From positions 620,001 to 684,000 of the forward strand of contig NZ_CP019704.1 in the NCBI RefSeq assembly GCF_002005425.1: a stretch of DNA of 64,000 nucleotides. Direction: 5' to 3'. The translations under genes and the position numbers were made by a program. The notes beneath the pieces were generated by a model, which had not been told where the DNA came from, did not search any database, and worked only from the letters and a program-made list of their open reading frames with translations. The stretch comes from Polaribacter sp. BM10 (GTDB taxonomy: Bacteria > Bacteroidota > Bacteroidia > Flavobacteriales > Flavobacteriaceae). The first letter of the stretch is position 1; each line of letters opens with the position of its first letter. Positions 35,826 through 44,254 of this stretch are shown here, in pieces.

Positions 35826-36563
35826 TTATTTTTTTGAAAAAGGGATTAAGTAACTTAAGGTATAATTAAAACCAAAACCTGTATTACTTTCGAAAATTCT
35901 GTTAAAACCAGGAGAAAATAAGGCTTTAACTCCGTCGGGATCTTTAACGCTCATCATTACTTTATAAGAAACACTAAAGCCGATGTAAAAATTGGTAAAA
36001 GTTTCTGCTTTGATACCCAACATAAGTTCAGACCAATGTGCGTTTAGACTAGTACTTGTTACAGCATTCGTATTTAATTCTGCAGGAAAGTAATTACCGT
36101 TTTCAGCATCAGAAACATTGGGTGTATAATTGTTAAGCGTTTGCTCAAATAAGCTAAAGCCATATCTGTAGCCTACAAAAATTTCGTTATTCATGTCTAA
36201 CCAATTTTTGTAAGCATTGTAATTAAATCCTAAACGGATATAACTTCCTTTTGAAGTTGTATTTAAAAAATCTTCATTAGAAGTTTCTTCTTCGAAACCA
36301 GCTTCTGCAGCTAAATAAAAATTCTTTTTTAATCTGTAATCTCCAACTATTTCAAAACCGCTGTAAGCACCATCAATAGTACCTTTTATTGGTTTGCTAA
36401 TATCTACACCTAAACGTAGTCCGTAATTGGTTTTATAAACAATAGAATCTGAAACTTTGTCTAAATTATCATCCTCTTTTTGTGCTTGAGAATAACCATT
36501 TATAAAACTAAAAACAAAACAAAGACTAATGAAATATCTGAACATGCGCTGTAGTTTGGTCAT
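35826..36563 (-). CDS. DUF6048 outer-membrane protein
   Basis: A 245-residue protein with signal peptide (ends INGYSQ, about 1-26) and a series of amphipathic strands (YGLRLGVDISKPIKG, YIRLGFNYNAY, FYIGFSVSYKVMM) like a small beta barrel. It matches the DUF6048 pattern. Its start overlaps the upstream DUF6452 gene by 38 bp, and the pair is a known flavobacterial neighbourhood next to rlmD. Function unknown. Confidence 0.82.
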   Translation of the reverse strand: MTKLQRMFRYFISLCFVFSFINGYSQAQKEDDNLDKVSDSIVYKTNYGLRLGVDISKPIKGTIDGAYSGFEIVGDYRLKKNFYLAAEAGFEEETSNEDFLNTTSKGSYIRLGFNYNAYKNWLDMNNEIFVGYRYGFSLFEQTLNNYTPNVSDAENGNYFPAELNTNAVTSTSLNAHWSELMLGIKAETFTNFYIGFSVSYKVMMSVKDPDGVKALFSPGFNRIFESNTGFGFNYTLSYLIPFSKK

Positions 36564-37017
36564 TTAAATTCGTAATTGTTGCTGGTGTAAAATCGGTTAT
36601 CCAAGTATTATTTTCTGATGAAAAAGTAACGTTGTTAAAAATAACTTTAAAACCACAAGATCTTGAAACAAATTCTTGTTCTGTATTATATTTAATGGTA
36701 AAAGTTGCAATTTCATTTGTAGCGGTAGAACCGTTTGTTGCATTTTTTTTAAGCGAATAAACTGTTTCTTCTGTTAAAGAGTTTAACGGTATTGCAATAC
36801 TATCTTGTGTAACGCTTGTATACTGTGTAATAGTATCTTTTGTGCCCGACCAAATAGATAATCTTTGTACATTTTTAGACGTTTCTCTATTGGTTTGATC
36901 ATAAAAAGTTATGATTAACTTTGGAGTTACTGGGTTTTGTAAACAAAAATCGTCTTTTTCGCATGCCGAGAAAATAGCGATTGCAAGTAATAAGAAAGGA
37001 ATCAGTTTTTTTATCAT
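36526..37017 (-). CDS. DUF6452 lipoprotein
   Basis: A 163-residue lipoprotein. The signal peptide ends in IFSAC (Cys about 19), followed by EKDDFC. The mature domain (TPKLIITFYDQTNRET, VQRLSIWSG, FTIKYNTEQEFVSRSCGFKVIFNNV) matches DUF6452. Two further cysteines could form a disulphide. It precedes and overlaps the DUF6048 barrel gene, so the two products probably work together in the outer membrane. Confidence 0.83.
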   Translation of the reverse strand: MIKKLIPFLLLAIAIFSACEKDDFCLQNPVTPKLIITFYDQTNRETSKNVQRLSIWSGTKDTITQYTSVTQDSIAIPLNSLTEETVYSLKKNATNGSTATNEIATFTIKYNTEQEFVSRSCGFKVIFNNVTFSSENNTWITDFTPATITNLNDQTTAHVQIFH

Positions 37018-37048
37018 TTAGATAAATGTTTTAATTTATTTCAACAGA

Positions 37049-37345
37049 TTAATCTTCTTCTTCAACTTCTACAATTTTATTAATTGCTGTCGCTAATTTA
37101 AAATCTAATTCTGTTACGCCATCTTTATCGTGCGTTGTTAATTTAATTTCTAAAGTATTATAAATGTTGGTCCATTCTGGGTGATGATTTAACGCCTCAC
37201 ATTCAAAAGCAATTCTATTCATTGCAGACATACAATCTTTAAAATTATCAAATTCAAAGTCTGTATGCAAAGCATTGTCATAATACTCCCAATCTACTAA
37301 TTTTTCTAATTTGTTAGAAATTTCGAATTCTGTTAATTTTTTCAT
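37049..37345 (-). CDS. phhB: 4a-hydroxytetrahydrobiopterin dehydratase
   Basis: A 98-residue pterin-4a-carbinolamine dehydratase. The active-site motif is present as EALNHHPEWTNIYNTLEIKLTTHD, with the two His and the distal His-Asp. It recycles the pterin cofactor of aromatic amino acid hydroxylases. Length is typical (95-105). It lies between rlmD and the DUF6452 gene, 31 bp from the latter. Confidence 0.94.
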   Translation of the reverse strand: MKKLTEFEISNKLEKLVDWEYYDNALHTDFEFDNFKDCMSAMNRIAFECEALNHHPEWTNIYNTLEIKLTTHDKDGVTELDFKLATAINKIVEVEEED

Positions 37346-37426
37346 TTTTTTAAAATTTAAATTAATTCCTTTAAATATAAACTTTGTGAATTTAAAGTGA
37401 ATTAAAAAGATGTTAAAACAAGTTTA

Positions 37427-38878
37427 TTATTTTTCAAATAAAACAACAGTTTCTATATGACTTGTGTGCGGAAATTGATCTACCAAACTAATTTTTTTAA
37501 TTGCATAACCAGCTTCTCTTAATAATTCTGTGTCTCTTGCTTGCGTTGCTGGATTACAAGAAACATATACCATTCTATCTGCATTTAGATTGATAATTTT
37601 TTTAAGCGTTTTTGGTGCTATACCAGCTCTTGCAGGATCTAAAATAATCGTTTTAATTTTATTTTGATATTCTGGATGCGCAATTAAAAATTTACCAACA
37701 TCTGCTGCATAAAATTGTAAACCTTCAATATTATTTCTTTTTGCATTTTTCTTTGCATCTTCTATGGCAGAAGCAACAATGTCTACACCAACAATTTTTG
37801 CGTTTTCGCTTTTAGAAGCAACAATTTGACCTATTGTACCTGTACCACAAAATAAATCCATTACAACAGTATTGTCTACTTTGTCTTTATCTTCTAAAAC
37901 GTACTCTACAACTTTAGAGTATAATTTTTCTGCACATTTTGGGTTGGTTTGAAAAAAGCTTTTCATGCTAATCTCGAAATTTAACCCTAATAATTCTTCT
38001 ACAATTTTATCTTTACCATACACAAGGTCTAATTTACCTGCGGTTGCTATTGTTCTATCGCCAGTTTCATCATTAATTGTATGTAATAAACCTGCTAAAC
38101 GATCTCCGAAAATATCTTTTAAAAAGTTTGCAAATTTATCTAAATCAAAATTTTCTAATTCTGGCGATGTAGTCACTAAATTGCACAATAACTCGTCTGT
38201 TTTAAAAGATTTTCTTACTACAAAATATCTAAAAAAACCAGTTTTTCTAGGACCGTGCCAAGGTTCTAAACCTGTTGCTTTACAATATTCTCTAATGTTA
38301 TTTAGATTGTCTTCTAATTGTTTGTCAAATAAACCAGAATCTTTTTCTAGATTATCACCCATCCACCAAACACCACGTCTTTTAAAACCTAGTGTAAACT
38401 CGTCTTTATCTGTTTTATTAATTCTATCGTATCCAATTGCAGAAAAACCATATTCCATTTTATTTCTGTAATGAAATACGTTTGGAGATTTTACAAATTC
38501 GTCAAATAAATCTTCTATATTTTCTACTTTACCAATTCTTTTAAATAGAGAAAGTGTACTTTCTTGTTTGTATTTATGCTGTAAATCTATTGGTAATTGA
38601 ATGTAAGGTGCACCAGGTATGTCTTGATACGGAACTGCAACTTCATCTTCTGATGGTTGTAAAACGTCTATTAATTTTGCTTCTGCGTATTTTTTACTAG
38701 ACTTACTTATTTGCGCTTTTACCAACTGACCAGGTAATGTATTTGGAACAAAAATTACGAAACTACCTTCTTCGGAATGGATTCTAGCAATACCTTTTCC
38801 GCCAAAAGCATAATCTTCAATTTTTAATTCTAAAACCTGATTTTTTTTTACAAACTTGTTTCGTTCTCTACGTGGCAT
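37427..38878 (-). CDS. rlmD: 23S rRNA (uracil-1939-C5)-methyltransferase RlmD
   Basis: A 483-residue TrmA-family RNA methyltransferase. It has an N-terminal TRAM domain (about 8-70), a central domain and a SAM domain with VMDLFCGTGTIGQIVA. The catalytic Cys is in MVYVSCNPATQARD, and IILDPARAGI is the usual partner motif. The four Fe-S cysteines found in E. coli RlmD are not evident, so the Fe-S-free type (RumA-like) is likely. A -7 box on the minus strand (TAATTTTG) lies at 38898-38905. Confidence 0.93.
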   Translation of the reverse strand: MPRRERNKFVKKNQVLELKIEDYAFGGKGIARIHSEEGSFVIFVPNTLPGQLVKAQISKSSKKYAEAKLIDVLQPSEDEVAVPYQDIPGAPYIQLPIDLQHKYKQESTLSLFKRIGKVENIEDLFDEFVKSPNVFHYRNKMEYGFSAIGYDRINKTDKDEFTLGFKRRGVWWMGDNLEKDSGLFDKQLEDNLNNIREYCKATGLEPWHGPRKTGFFRYFVVRKSFKTDELLCNLVTTSPELENFDLDKFANFLKDIFGDRLAGLLHTINDETGDRTIATAGKLDLVYGKDKIVEELLGLNFEISMKSFFQTNPKCAEKLYSKVVEYVLEDKDKVDNTVVMDLFCGTGTIGQIVASKSENAKIVGVDIVASAIEDAKKNAKRNNIEGLQFYAADVGKFLIAHPEYQNKIKTIILDPARAGIAPKTLKKIINLNADRMVYVSCNPATQARDTELLREAGYAIKKISLVDQFPHTSHIETVVLFEK

Positions 38879-38991
38879 TTTAAAATATTTTGGTCTGCAA
38901 AATTAGTAAAAGATATTGATTAGTGTACTTGTTATTGCTACGAATTCTTTTAATTAATTATAAATAATAAAACTTTGCAGGTTTGCAATAC

Positions 38992-39075
38992 GCGTTAGCG
39001 ATTGAAACGGTATCCTTTTTGTTTTTCACAAAAAGATTTAGTGGAAAGCGCGACCTTTAGGTAACGCCCAAAAAT
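38992..39075 (+). repeat. dispersed structured repeat, copy 1
   Basis: A GC-richer element in AT-rich surroundings. The ends pair (gcgtta at 38992-38997, taacgc at 39062-39067), and inside is a 7-bp hairpin (ctttttg 39015-39021, caaaaag 39029-39035). The sequence order GCGTTAG-GATTGAA-C, A/T hairpin, GTG-AA-GC-CG and AACGCCCAAAAA recurs at 50036-50117 on the other strand. The similar elements I know from other flavobacterial intergenic regions suggest a genome-wide family. Confidence 0.65.
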
Positions 39076-39108
39076 TTTGTATTTAAAAGGTTTATTTTAT
39101 TACTTTTG
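39076..39108 (+). promoter_or_regulatory. rocD: rocD promoter
   Basis: TTTG at 39076-39079 and TACTTTTG at 39101-39108, separated by 21 bp, match the Bacteroidota -33/-7 pattern. Transcription would begin near 39115, leaving about 100 bases of 5' UTR. Confidence 0.65.
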
Positions 39109-39213
39109 TGAAACTTCGGGGATGATTTCTTTCCCACGCTGAATTTCTGATAATTTTTCAGAAGGATAAAGGTAGAATAGGAATGGTTATTTTATAAACT
39201 TAAAACAATAAAA

Positions 39214-40488
39214 ATGGCTGTTTTAGACAAACTTACGTCGCAAGAAGCGATAGAATTAGAGAACAAACATGGTGCGCATAATTATCATCCACTTCCGGTA
39301 GTATTAAGTAGAGGAGAAGGTGTTTATGTTTGGGATGTTGAAGGTAAAAAATATTACGATTTTTTATCTGCATATTCTGCAGTTAACCAAGGGCATTGTC
39401 ATCCAAAAATTGTAGATGCAATGACAAATCAGGCAAAAACATTAAGCTTAACTTCTAGAGCTTTTTATAATGATATGCTTGGTAGATACGAAAAATTTGC
39501 AACAGAGTATTTTGGTTTTGATAAACTTTTACCAATGAATACTGGTGCAGAAGCTGTAGAAACGGCTTTAAAGATTGCTAGAAAATGGGCGTATGAAGTA
39601 AAAGGAATCGATGAAAATAAAGCAGAAATAATAGTTTGTGAAAACAATTTTCATGGTAGAACAACTACAATTATTTCTTTTTCTAATGATCCGGTTGCTA
39701 GAAAAAACTTTGGTCCGTATACAAAGGGTTTTCATAAAATAGAATATGATAATTTACAGCAATTGCAAGAAACTTTAGAAAGTAGTAATAATATTGCCGC
39801 TTTTTTAGTTGAGCCAATTCAAGGTGAAGCTGGTGTGTATGTGCCTTCTGAAGGTTATTTAGCTGCTGCAAAAAAAATGTGTGCAGATCATAATGTATTA
39901 TTTATTGCAGACGAAGTACAAACTGGTATTGCAAGAACAGGTAGATTATTAGCTACTTGTGGTAACTGTTCTTGTCCAGAAAAAAATTGTTCTGGTACAC
40001 CAGAAGTTAAGCCAGATGTTTTAATTTTAGGTAAAGCTTTAAGTGGTGGTGCGTATCCGGTTTCTGCAGTTTTAGCAAATGATAGTGTAATGAGTGTTAT
40101 TAGACCAGGAAATCATGGTTCTACTTTTGGCGGAAATCCTATTGCAGCTGCTGTTGCAATGGCGGCATTAGAAGTTGTTACTGATGAGAAATTGGCAATT
40201 AACGCAGATAAGTTAGGGAAGATATTTAGAGCAGAATTAACCGAGTTTTGTAAAAATAATCACTTAGTAGAGTCTGTAAGAGGAAAAGGGTTGTTAAATG
40301 CTATTTTAATTAACGATTCTGAAGATAGTTCTACGGCTTGGGATATTTGTATTAAACTAAGAGATAATGGTTTGTTAGCAAAACCAACACACGGTAATAT
40401 TATTCGTTTTGCACCACCTTTAGTGATGACAGAAGAAGAATTAATGGATTGTATTTCTATTATTAAGAAAACAATTTCTGAGTTTTAA
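39214..40488 (+). CDS. rocD: ornithine aminotransferase
   Basis: A 424-residue class III PLP aminotransferase that converts ornithine and 2-oxoglutarate to glutamate semialdehyde and glutamate. Motifs: [41 protein letters not shown] and the PLP Lys in [26 protein letters not shown] follows. Between the TGRLLAT and PDVLILGK parts there is a cysteine-rich insertion ([13 protein letters not shown]) absent from most family members I know. It stands alone between a promoter and a terminator. Confidence 0.94.
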   Translation: MAVLDKLTSQEAIELENKHGAHNYHPLPVVLSRGEGVYVWDVEGKKYYDFLSAYSAVNQGHCHPKIVDAMTNQAKTLSLTSRAFYNDMLGRYEKFATEYFGFDKLLPMNTGAEAVETALKIARKWAYEVKGIDENKAEIIVCENNFHGRTTTIISFSNDPVARKNFGPYTKGFHKIEYDNLQQLQETLESSNNIAAFLVEPIQGEAGVYVPSEGYLAAAKKMCADHNVLFIADEVQTGIARTGRLLATCGNCSCPEKNCSGTPEVKPDVLILGKALSGGAYPVSAVLANDSVMSVIRPGNHGSTFGGNPIAAAVAMAALEVVTDEKLAINADKLGKIFRAELTEFCKNNHLVESVRGKGLLNAILINDSEDSSTAWDICIKLRDNGLLAKPTHGNIIRFAPPLVMTEEELMDCISIIKKTISEF

Positions 40489-40512
40489 AAAACTTACTGT
40501 AACAATATATAA

Positions 40513-40540
40513 AAAGCCACAAATTTACTTTTGTGGCTTT
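40513..40540 (+). terminator. intrinsic terminator after rocD
   Basis: An 11-bp perfect stem (aaagccacaaa / tttgtggcttt) with a 6-nt loop, followed by a T-rich tail, 24 bp after the rocD stop. Confidence 0.82.
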
Positions 40541-40594
40541 CTTTTTATAAATTTATTATTTTTGATGCTTTTCTAACTTAAAACAAACTTTAGT

Positions 40595-41038
40595 ATGCAA
40601 AATGCAATTACCGAATTAGAGCAATTAACTTTAACAAATTCTGCTAGAAAGTTTCTAAAAGAAACAGCGAGTTGGTGTAAATTTTTATCTATTCTAGGTT
40701 TTATTTTAATTGGTTTAATGATTTTTGGAAGTTTTTTTATAGGTTCTATTTACAATAACTTTCCTGCAGCACAACCTGCACCTGTAGATATGGGCTTAAT
40801 TATAACAATAACTTATATTGTTTTTGCTTTAATTTACATTTTACCAGTTTATTATTTATACAACTTTTCAGTAAAAATGAAAAAAGCCTTAATTTCTAAA
40901 GATGATGCTGTTTTGGCAAAGGCATTCGAGATGTTAAAGTCGCATTATAAATTTATTGGTGTTTTAACCATTATTATAATATCTATATATTTCTTAGGAA
41001 TTATAATAGGTGTTCTAGGCATGACAAGTGCTATCTAA
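40595..41038 (+). CDS. DUF5362 membrane protein
   Basis: A 147-residue protein with a soluble N-terminal helix (1-30) and three hydrophobic segments: about 32-55 (LSILGFILIGLMIFGSFFIG), 68-90 and 120-143. It matches the DUF5362 family, common in Bacteroidota and without known function. It is monocistronic: a terminator precedes it and another follows. Confidence 0.78.
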   Translation: MQNAITELEQLTLTNSARKFLKETASWCKFLSILGFILIGLMIFGSFFIGSIYNNFPAAQPAPVDMGLIITITYIVFALIYILPVYYLYNFSVKMKKALISKDDAVLAKAFEMLKSHYKFIGVLTIIIISIYFLGIIIGVLGMTSAI

Positions 41039-41045
41039 CACAAAA

Positions 41046-41078
41046 AAAAACCGGAAGTCAATAGCTTCCGGTTTTTTT
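41046..41078. terminator. bidirectional terminator between DUF5362 and AsmA-like genes
   Basis: A 7-bp GC-rich stem (ccggaag 41051-41057, cttccgg 41065-41071) flanked by A and T runs serves both convergent genes. Confidence 0.85.
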
Positions 41079-41080
41079 TA

Positions 41081-43678
41081 TTAATTGTTTTTGGTACTAT
41101 CTTTTTTCTTATTAAAAAGACCGCCTAAAACATTTTTAATTTTATCTTTAGTTTTATCTGTAGTTGATGTTGAATCTTTTTTATCTGATCCAGATAATAA
41201 ATCTTTCAATTTATCTTTACCTTGATTAATTAGACTTTGCTTTTGTTTTTCTACCAAGCTTTTTACTAAATTTTCTGTTGCACTTTTAATGTTTGATGAA
41301 AAATTAGGACTCGAAAAACTACCCGTTAAAGTTGCATTTACAGGAATACTTTTAACTTCTGCTGCGTCTTTAGGAGTTAGTTTTGCAATTGCATTTGTTA
41401 CCGAAGAACCTAGATATTTTACAGGCACATCAAAAGTAATATTGTAATTCATAGAATTGTCAAAACCATGAGAACCACCAACATTAATTGCAACATCTTT
41501 GTATTTAAGATCGAATGGTTTTACGCTAACTTCACCGTCATTAAACGTAAATAAAGCGCTTACATCGTTTAAATTTAATTTACTTACATCTAAAAAATCT
41601 ACTTTAGAACCTAATAAACTTAATACTTTAGAATTACTAGCTTTTAGTTTTGTGTTTAATAATTGTCCTAATAAATCACCTGAAATAGATTTTAATTGAG
41701 GCGTCATATCTTCACCTAAATTACCAGATACTTTAATTTTAGAATTAATTTTACCTTCTACAGATTTTGCAATAGGTGCAATAGCTTTTAACATTTCTAA
41801 TTTGCTAAAAGAATCGGCAATATTTAATTCGTTTAAGTTCAAATCCATATTAAATTTAGAAGTTGTTCCTTTCGTAGAAACTTCTCCATCAAAACCAATA
41901 TTTCCTCCAAAAACACTAGTTTTTAAGTTTTTTAAACTAACGGTTTCATCTTTAATTAAAATTTTACCAGAAACTTTTTCTAAATTAATGTTGTCGTATA
42001 CAACGGTGTTTGCGTTTGTATTTAAAGTAATGTCTAAAAAAGCAGGTATTTTTAATTTGCTGGTTGTATTTGTTGTGGTATTCTCATTAGATTTTGTTAA
42101 AAAATCATCAACTTTAAAGTTTGTTGAGTTTAGATTGAAACTTCCTTTTAACTTTTGATCTTTAAATAAAAAGCCATAAAAATTTTCTAAATTCCCTTTA
42201 ATTGATAAATCAGAACTTCCTGTTTTTGCATCAAATTCTTCTAGTGAAATTGTATTTGTATTAAAATTTACAGAAGTTTTATAGATAATAAAAGGATTTG
42301 CAACATCATCACCAGAATATTTAAAGTTAGAAACAGCTACTTTCCCTTTATTTCTAATATTTTGATAATTGCCTTTATCGATAGAATTCATATCAAAATT
42401 AGTTGTAACATCCGCAGTTAAAATTCCTTCTAATTCATTTTCTAAAGCTACCGGATAAACTTTACTGATATTATCTAAATTAATTGTTCCTTTAGCTTTT
42501 AGGTTAATTGTTGCGTTATCTGTAATGTTTGCAATTTTACCTGTTGCATTAAATACATCTTTATCAATTTTAAAAGAAGTATTATTAATTGCAATGTAAG
42601 TGTCTTTAGCTAAACCTGTTTTATTAATAATATTGGCATCTAAATATATGTTATCTACAGATTTTGGTAAATCAGCATATTTAAACATTGCATTTTTAGA
42701 TATAAATGATATGTCTAAAGTCGGAATTGTAGTTTCTGATAATGTACCTTTAATAATACCTTTTAAATCAAAATTACCTTCAGTTTTAATAGTATTTAAA
42801 TTACCAGCATATTGTTTTGGCATTAAAGCTAAAAGGTTTTTAAAAGAAGATGTTGGTGTTTTAAAAGTGATATCATACAATTGATTTTCTTCTATTAATT
42901 GTATAAAACCGTTAAATTGTAATGGCAATTGATTAATGTAACCTGTGTTTTCTTTAAATGAATATTTTAAATTCTTTAAGTCGATTCCTAAAACAGCGTT
43001 AAGCTTTATATTTACATCATTTAGATAATTTACATTATCCATATCTAAAGAAACTTTAGCAGTAGTTTCTGTATCTAAATCTAGGACGTCTTGGGCAAAA
43101 TTACCTTTACCTGTGTGATAAATACTATCTAAAGCTAATTTAATTTTGGTAGTTTCATCAAAATAGCTAAAATTTACATTTTGTAATTCATATTCTTTTA
43201 TTGCTAAAGAAAGAGAACTGTCACTGCTATTTGCACTGTTTTCAGATTTTTTAGCAATATCATAATTACCAATATTATCTTTGTTAAGTATAATGTTTAC
43301 GGCAGCATTATTTGCAGAAATACTATTAATTTCTAAAGTTTCTGATGCGCTTTTAAAAAGTTCTGTAATTTTTAAATTTAAATTAAGTTCTTTTGCATTA
43401 AACAAAGTATCACCTAAAAAAGGAGCTTTATTTGTAACATTGATGTCGTTTACTTTTAAACTGGCTAAAGGAAAGTTTCTTAAAAGGCTTAAATCTGTCT
43501 CTTTAAAAGTTACAATTGCATTTACGTTATTGTTAATGGTATTAGAAACCATTTGTACAATTTTATCTTTAAATAAAAACGGAACAGATATTAAGGCAAT
43601 TAATAAAATTAGTATTGTAATTGCTGCCCATTTTAATATTTTTTTACCAAGAGAAGTTTGGTTTTTATCTTTCATCAT
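41081..43678 (-). CDS. AsmA family membrane-anchored protein
   Basis: An 865-residue protein with one N-terminal membrane helix (about 14-32, ILKWAAITILILLIALISVPF) and a long periplasmic part. AsmA-like repeats are seen at the N terminus (LLRNFPLASLKVNDINVTNKAPF) and the C-terminal AsmA_2 region (about 560-790; SKLNLNDVSALFTFNDGEV). AsmA/TamB/YhdP proteins are thought to be grooved tubes moving lipids between the membranes; which lipid is unknown here. The C terminus is Lys-rich. Confidence 0.88.
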   Translation of the reverse strand: MMKDKNQTSLGKKILKWAAITILILLIALISVPFLFKDKIVQMVSNTINNNVNAIVTFKETDLSLLRNFPLASLKVNDINVTNKAPFLGDTLFNAKELNLNLKITELFKSASETLEINSISANNAAVNIILNKDNIGNYDIAKKSENSANSSDSSLSLAIKEYELQNVNFSYFDETTKIKLALDSIYHTGKGNFAQDVLDLDTETTAKVSLDMDNVNYLNDVNIKLNAVLGIDLKNLKYSFKENTGYINQLPLQFNGFIQLIEENQLYDITFKTPTSSFKNLLALMPKQYAGNLNTIKTEGNFDLKGIIKGTLSETTIPTLDISFISKNAMFKYADLPKSVDNIYLDANIINKTGLAKDTYIAINNTSFKIDKDVFNATGKIANITDNATINLKAKGTINLDNISKVYPVALENELEGILTADVTTNFDMNSIDKGNYQNIRNKGKVAVSNFKYSGDDVANPFIIYKTSVNFNTNTISLEEFDAKTGSSDLSIKGNLENFYGFLFKDQKLKGSFNLNSTNFKVDDFLTKSNENTTTNTTSKLKIPAFLDITLNTNANTVVYDNINLEKVSGKILIKDETVSLKNLKTSVFGGNIGFDGEVSTKGTTSKFNMDLNLNELNIADSFSKLEMLKAIAPIAKSVEGKINSKIKVSGNLGEDMTPQLKSISGDLLGQLLNTKLKASNSKVLSLLGSKVDFLDVSKLNLNDVSALFTFNDGEVSVKPFDLKYKDVAINVGGSHGFDNSMNYNITFDVPVKYLGSSVTNAIAKLTPKDAAEVKSIPVNATLTGSFSSPNFSSNIKSATENLVKSLVEKQKQSLINQGKDKLKDLLSGSDKKDSTSTTDKTKDKIKNVLGGLFNKKKDSTKNN

Positions 43679-43708
43679 AATAAGTATTATTATAAATTAA
43701 TACACACA

Positions 43709-43736
43709 AAAATACCTCTTTTAAAAGAGGTATTTT
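43709..43736 (-). terminator. intrinsic terminator after ybaB
   Basis: A perfect 14-bp palindrome (aaaatacctctttt / aaaagaggtatttt) 62 bp past the ybaB stop; the A/T ends give a U tail in either direction. Confidence 0.72.
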
Positions 43737-43797
43737 AGTTTATATACTGTTAAAAGTAACTTTATTGAGTTAATTTTTTATTAATGATGGTGCATTG

Positions 43798-44121
43798 TTA
43801 TTTAAACATATCCATACCAGGTATGTTTGGCATGTTTGTTTTTGCAGCAGCCGCCATTTCGTCTTCGTTAATTTTAGTAGCTTTGGCAATTGCTTTATTT
43901 AAAGTTAAAATTAAGTAATCTTCTAATTCTTCGGCATCAGAAAGCAAAGAAGGATCTATCGTAATTGCTTTAATTTCTCTATTTGCAGTAAGTGTTACTT
44001 GAATTTTTTTGTCTGCTGTTACTTCATCAATCAAAACAGAGTTTAATCTTGTTTTTGTTTTTTCTACTTCTTGTTGCGCTTCCTTTAGCTTATTCATCAT
44101 TCCAGAAATATCTCCAAACAT
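43798..44121 (-). CDS. ybaB: YbaB/EbfC nucleoid-associated protein
   Basis: A 107-residue protein matching YbaB/Ebf[30 protein letters not shown], then [37 protein letters not shown] and a C-terminal PNIPGMDMF. It is a small dimeric DNA-binding protein, often near dnaX-recR in other bacteria but alone here. A TAAATTTG -7 box lies at 44147-44154 on the minus strand. Confidence 0.92.
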   Translation of the reverse strand: MFGDISGMMNKLKEAQQEVEKTKTRLNSVLIDEVTADKKIQVTLTANREIKAITIDPSLLSDAEELEDYLILTLNKAIAKATKINEDEMAAAAKTNMPNIPGMDMFK

Positions 44122-44254
44122 CTTTTTTTAATTTAAAATTAGATTACAAATTTACGAATTCATTATAGAAAAATGTAGGCTAAAATTGAGAAAATATTTA
44201 CGGTAAACTCACTTTAATAATCTTATTTTTGCAATTGCTTTAAAAAATGAAGTA

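Larger units (their letters stand above)
38879..39213. other. 335-base intergenic region upstream of rocD
   Basis: No gene. On the minus strand it begins with the rlmD promoter box (38898-38905). It holds repeat copy 1 (38992-39075), the rocD promoter (39076-39108) and a transcribed leader of about 100 bases with GC-richer, hairpin-capable sequence before the rocD start. Confidence 0.6.

Noticed and set aside
37965..38471. 168-codon open frame antisense to rlmD
   Set aside because: Shadow of rlmD; no start context, domain or signal.
43281..43700. 139-codon frame with hydrophobic stretches antisense to the AsmA-like gene
   Set aside because: Hydrophobicity arises from the reverse complement of Asn/Lys-rich codons; AsmA frame is clearly the real one.
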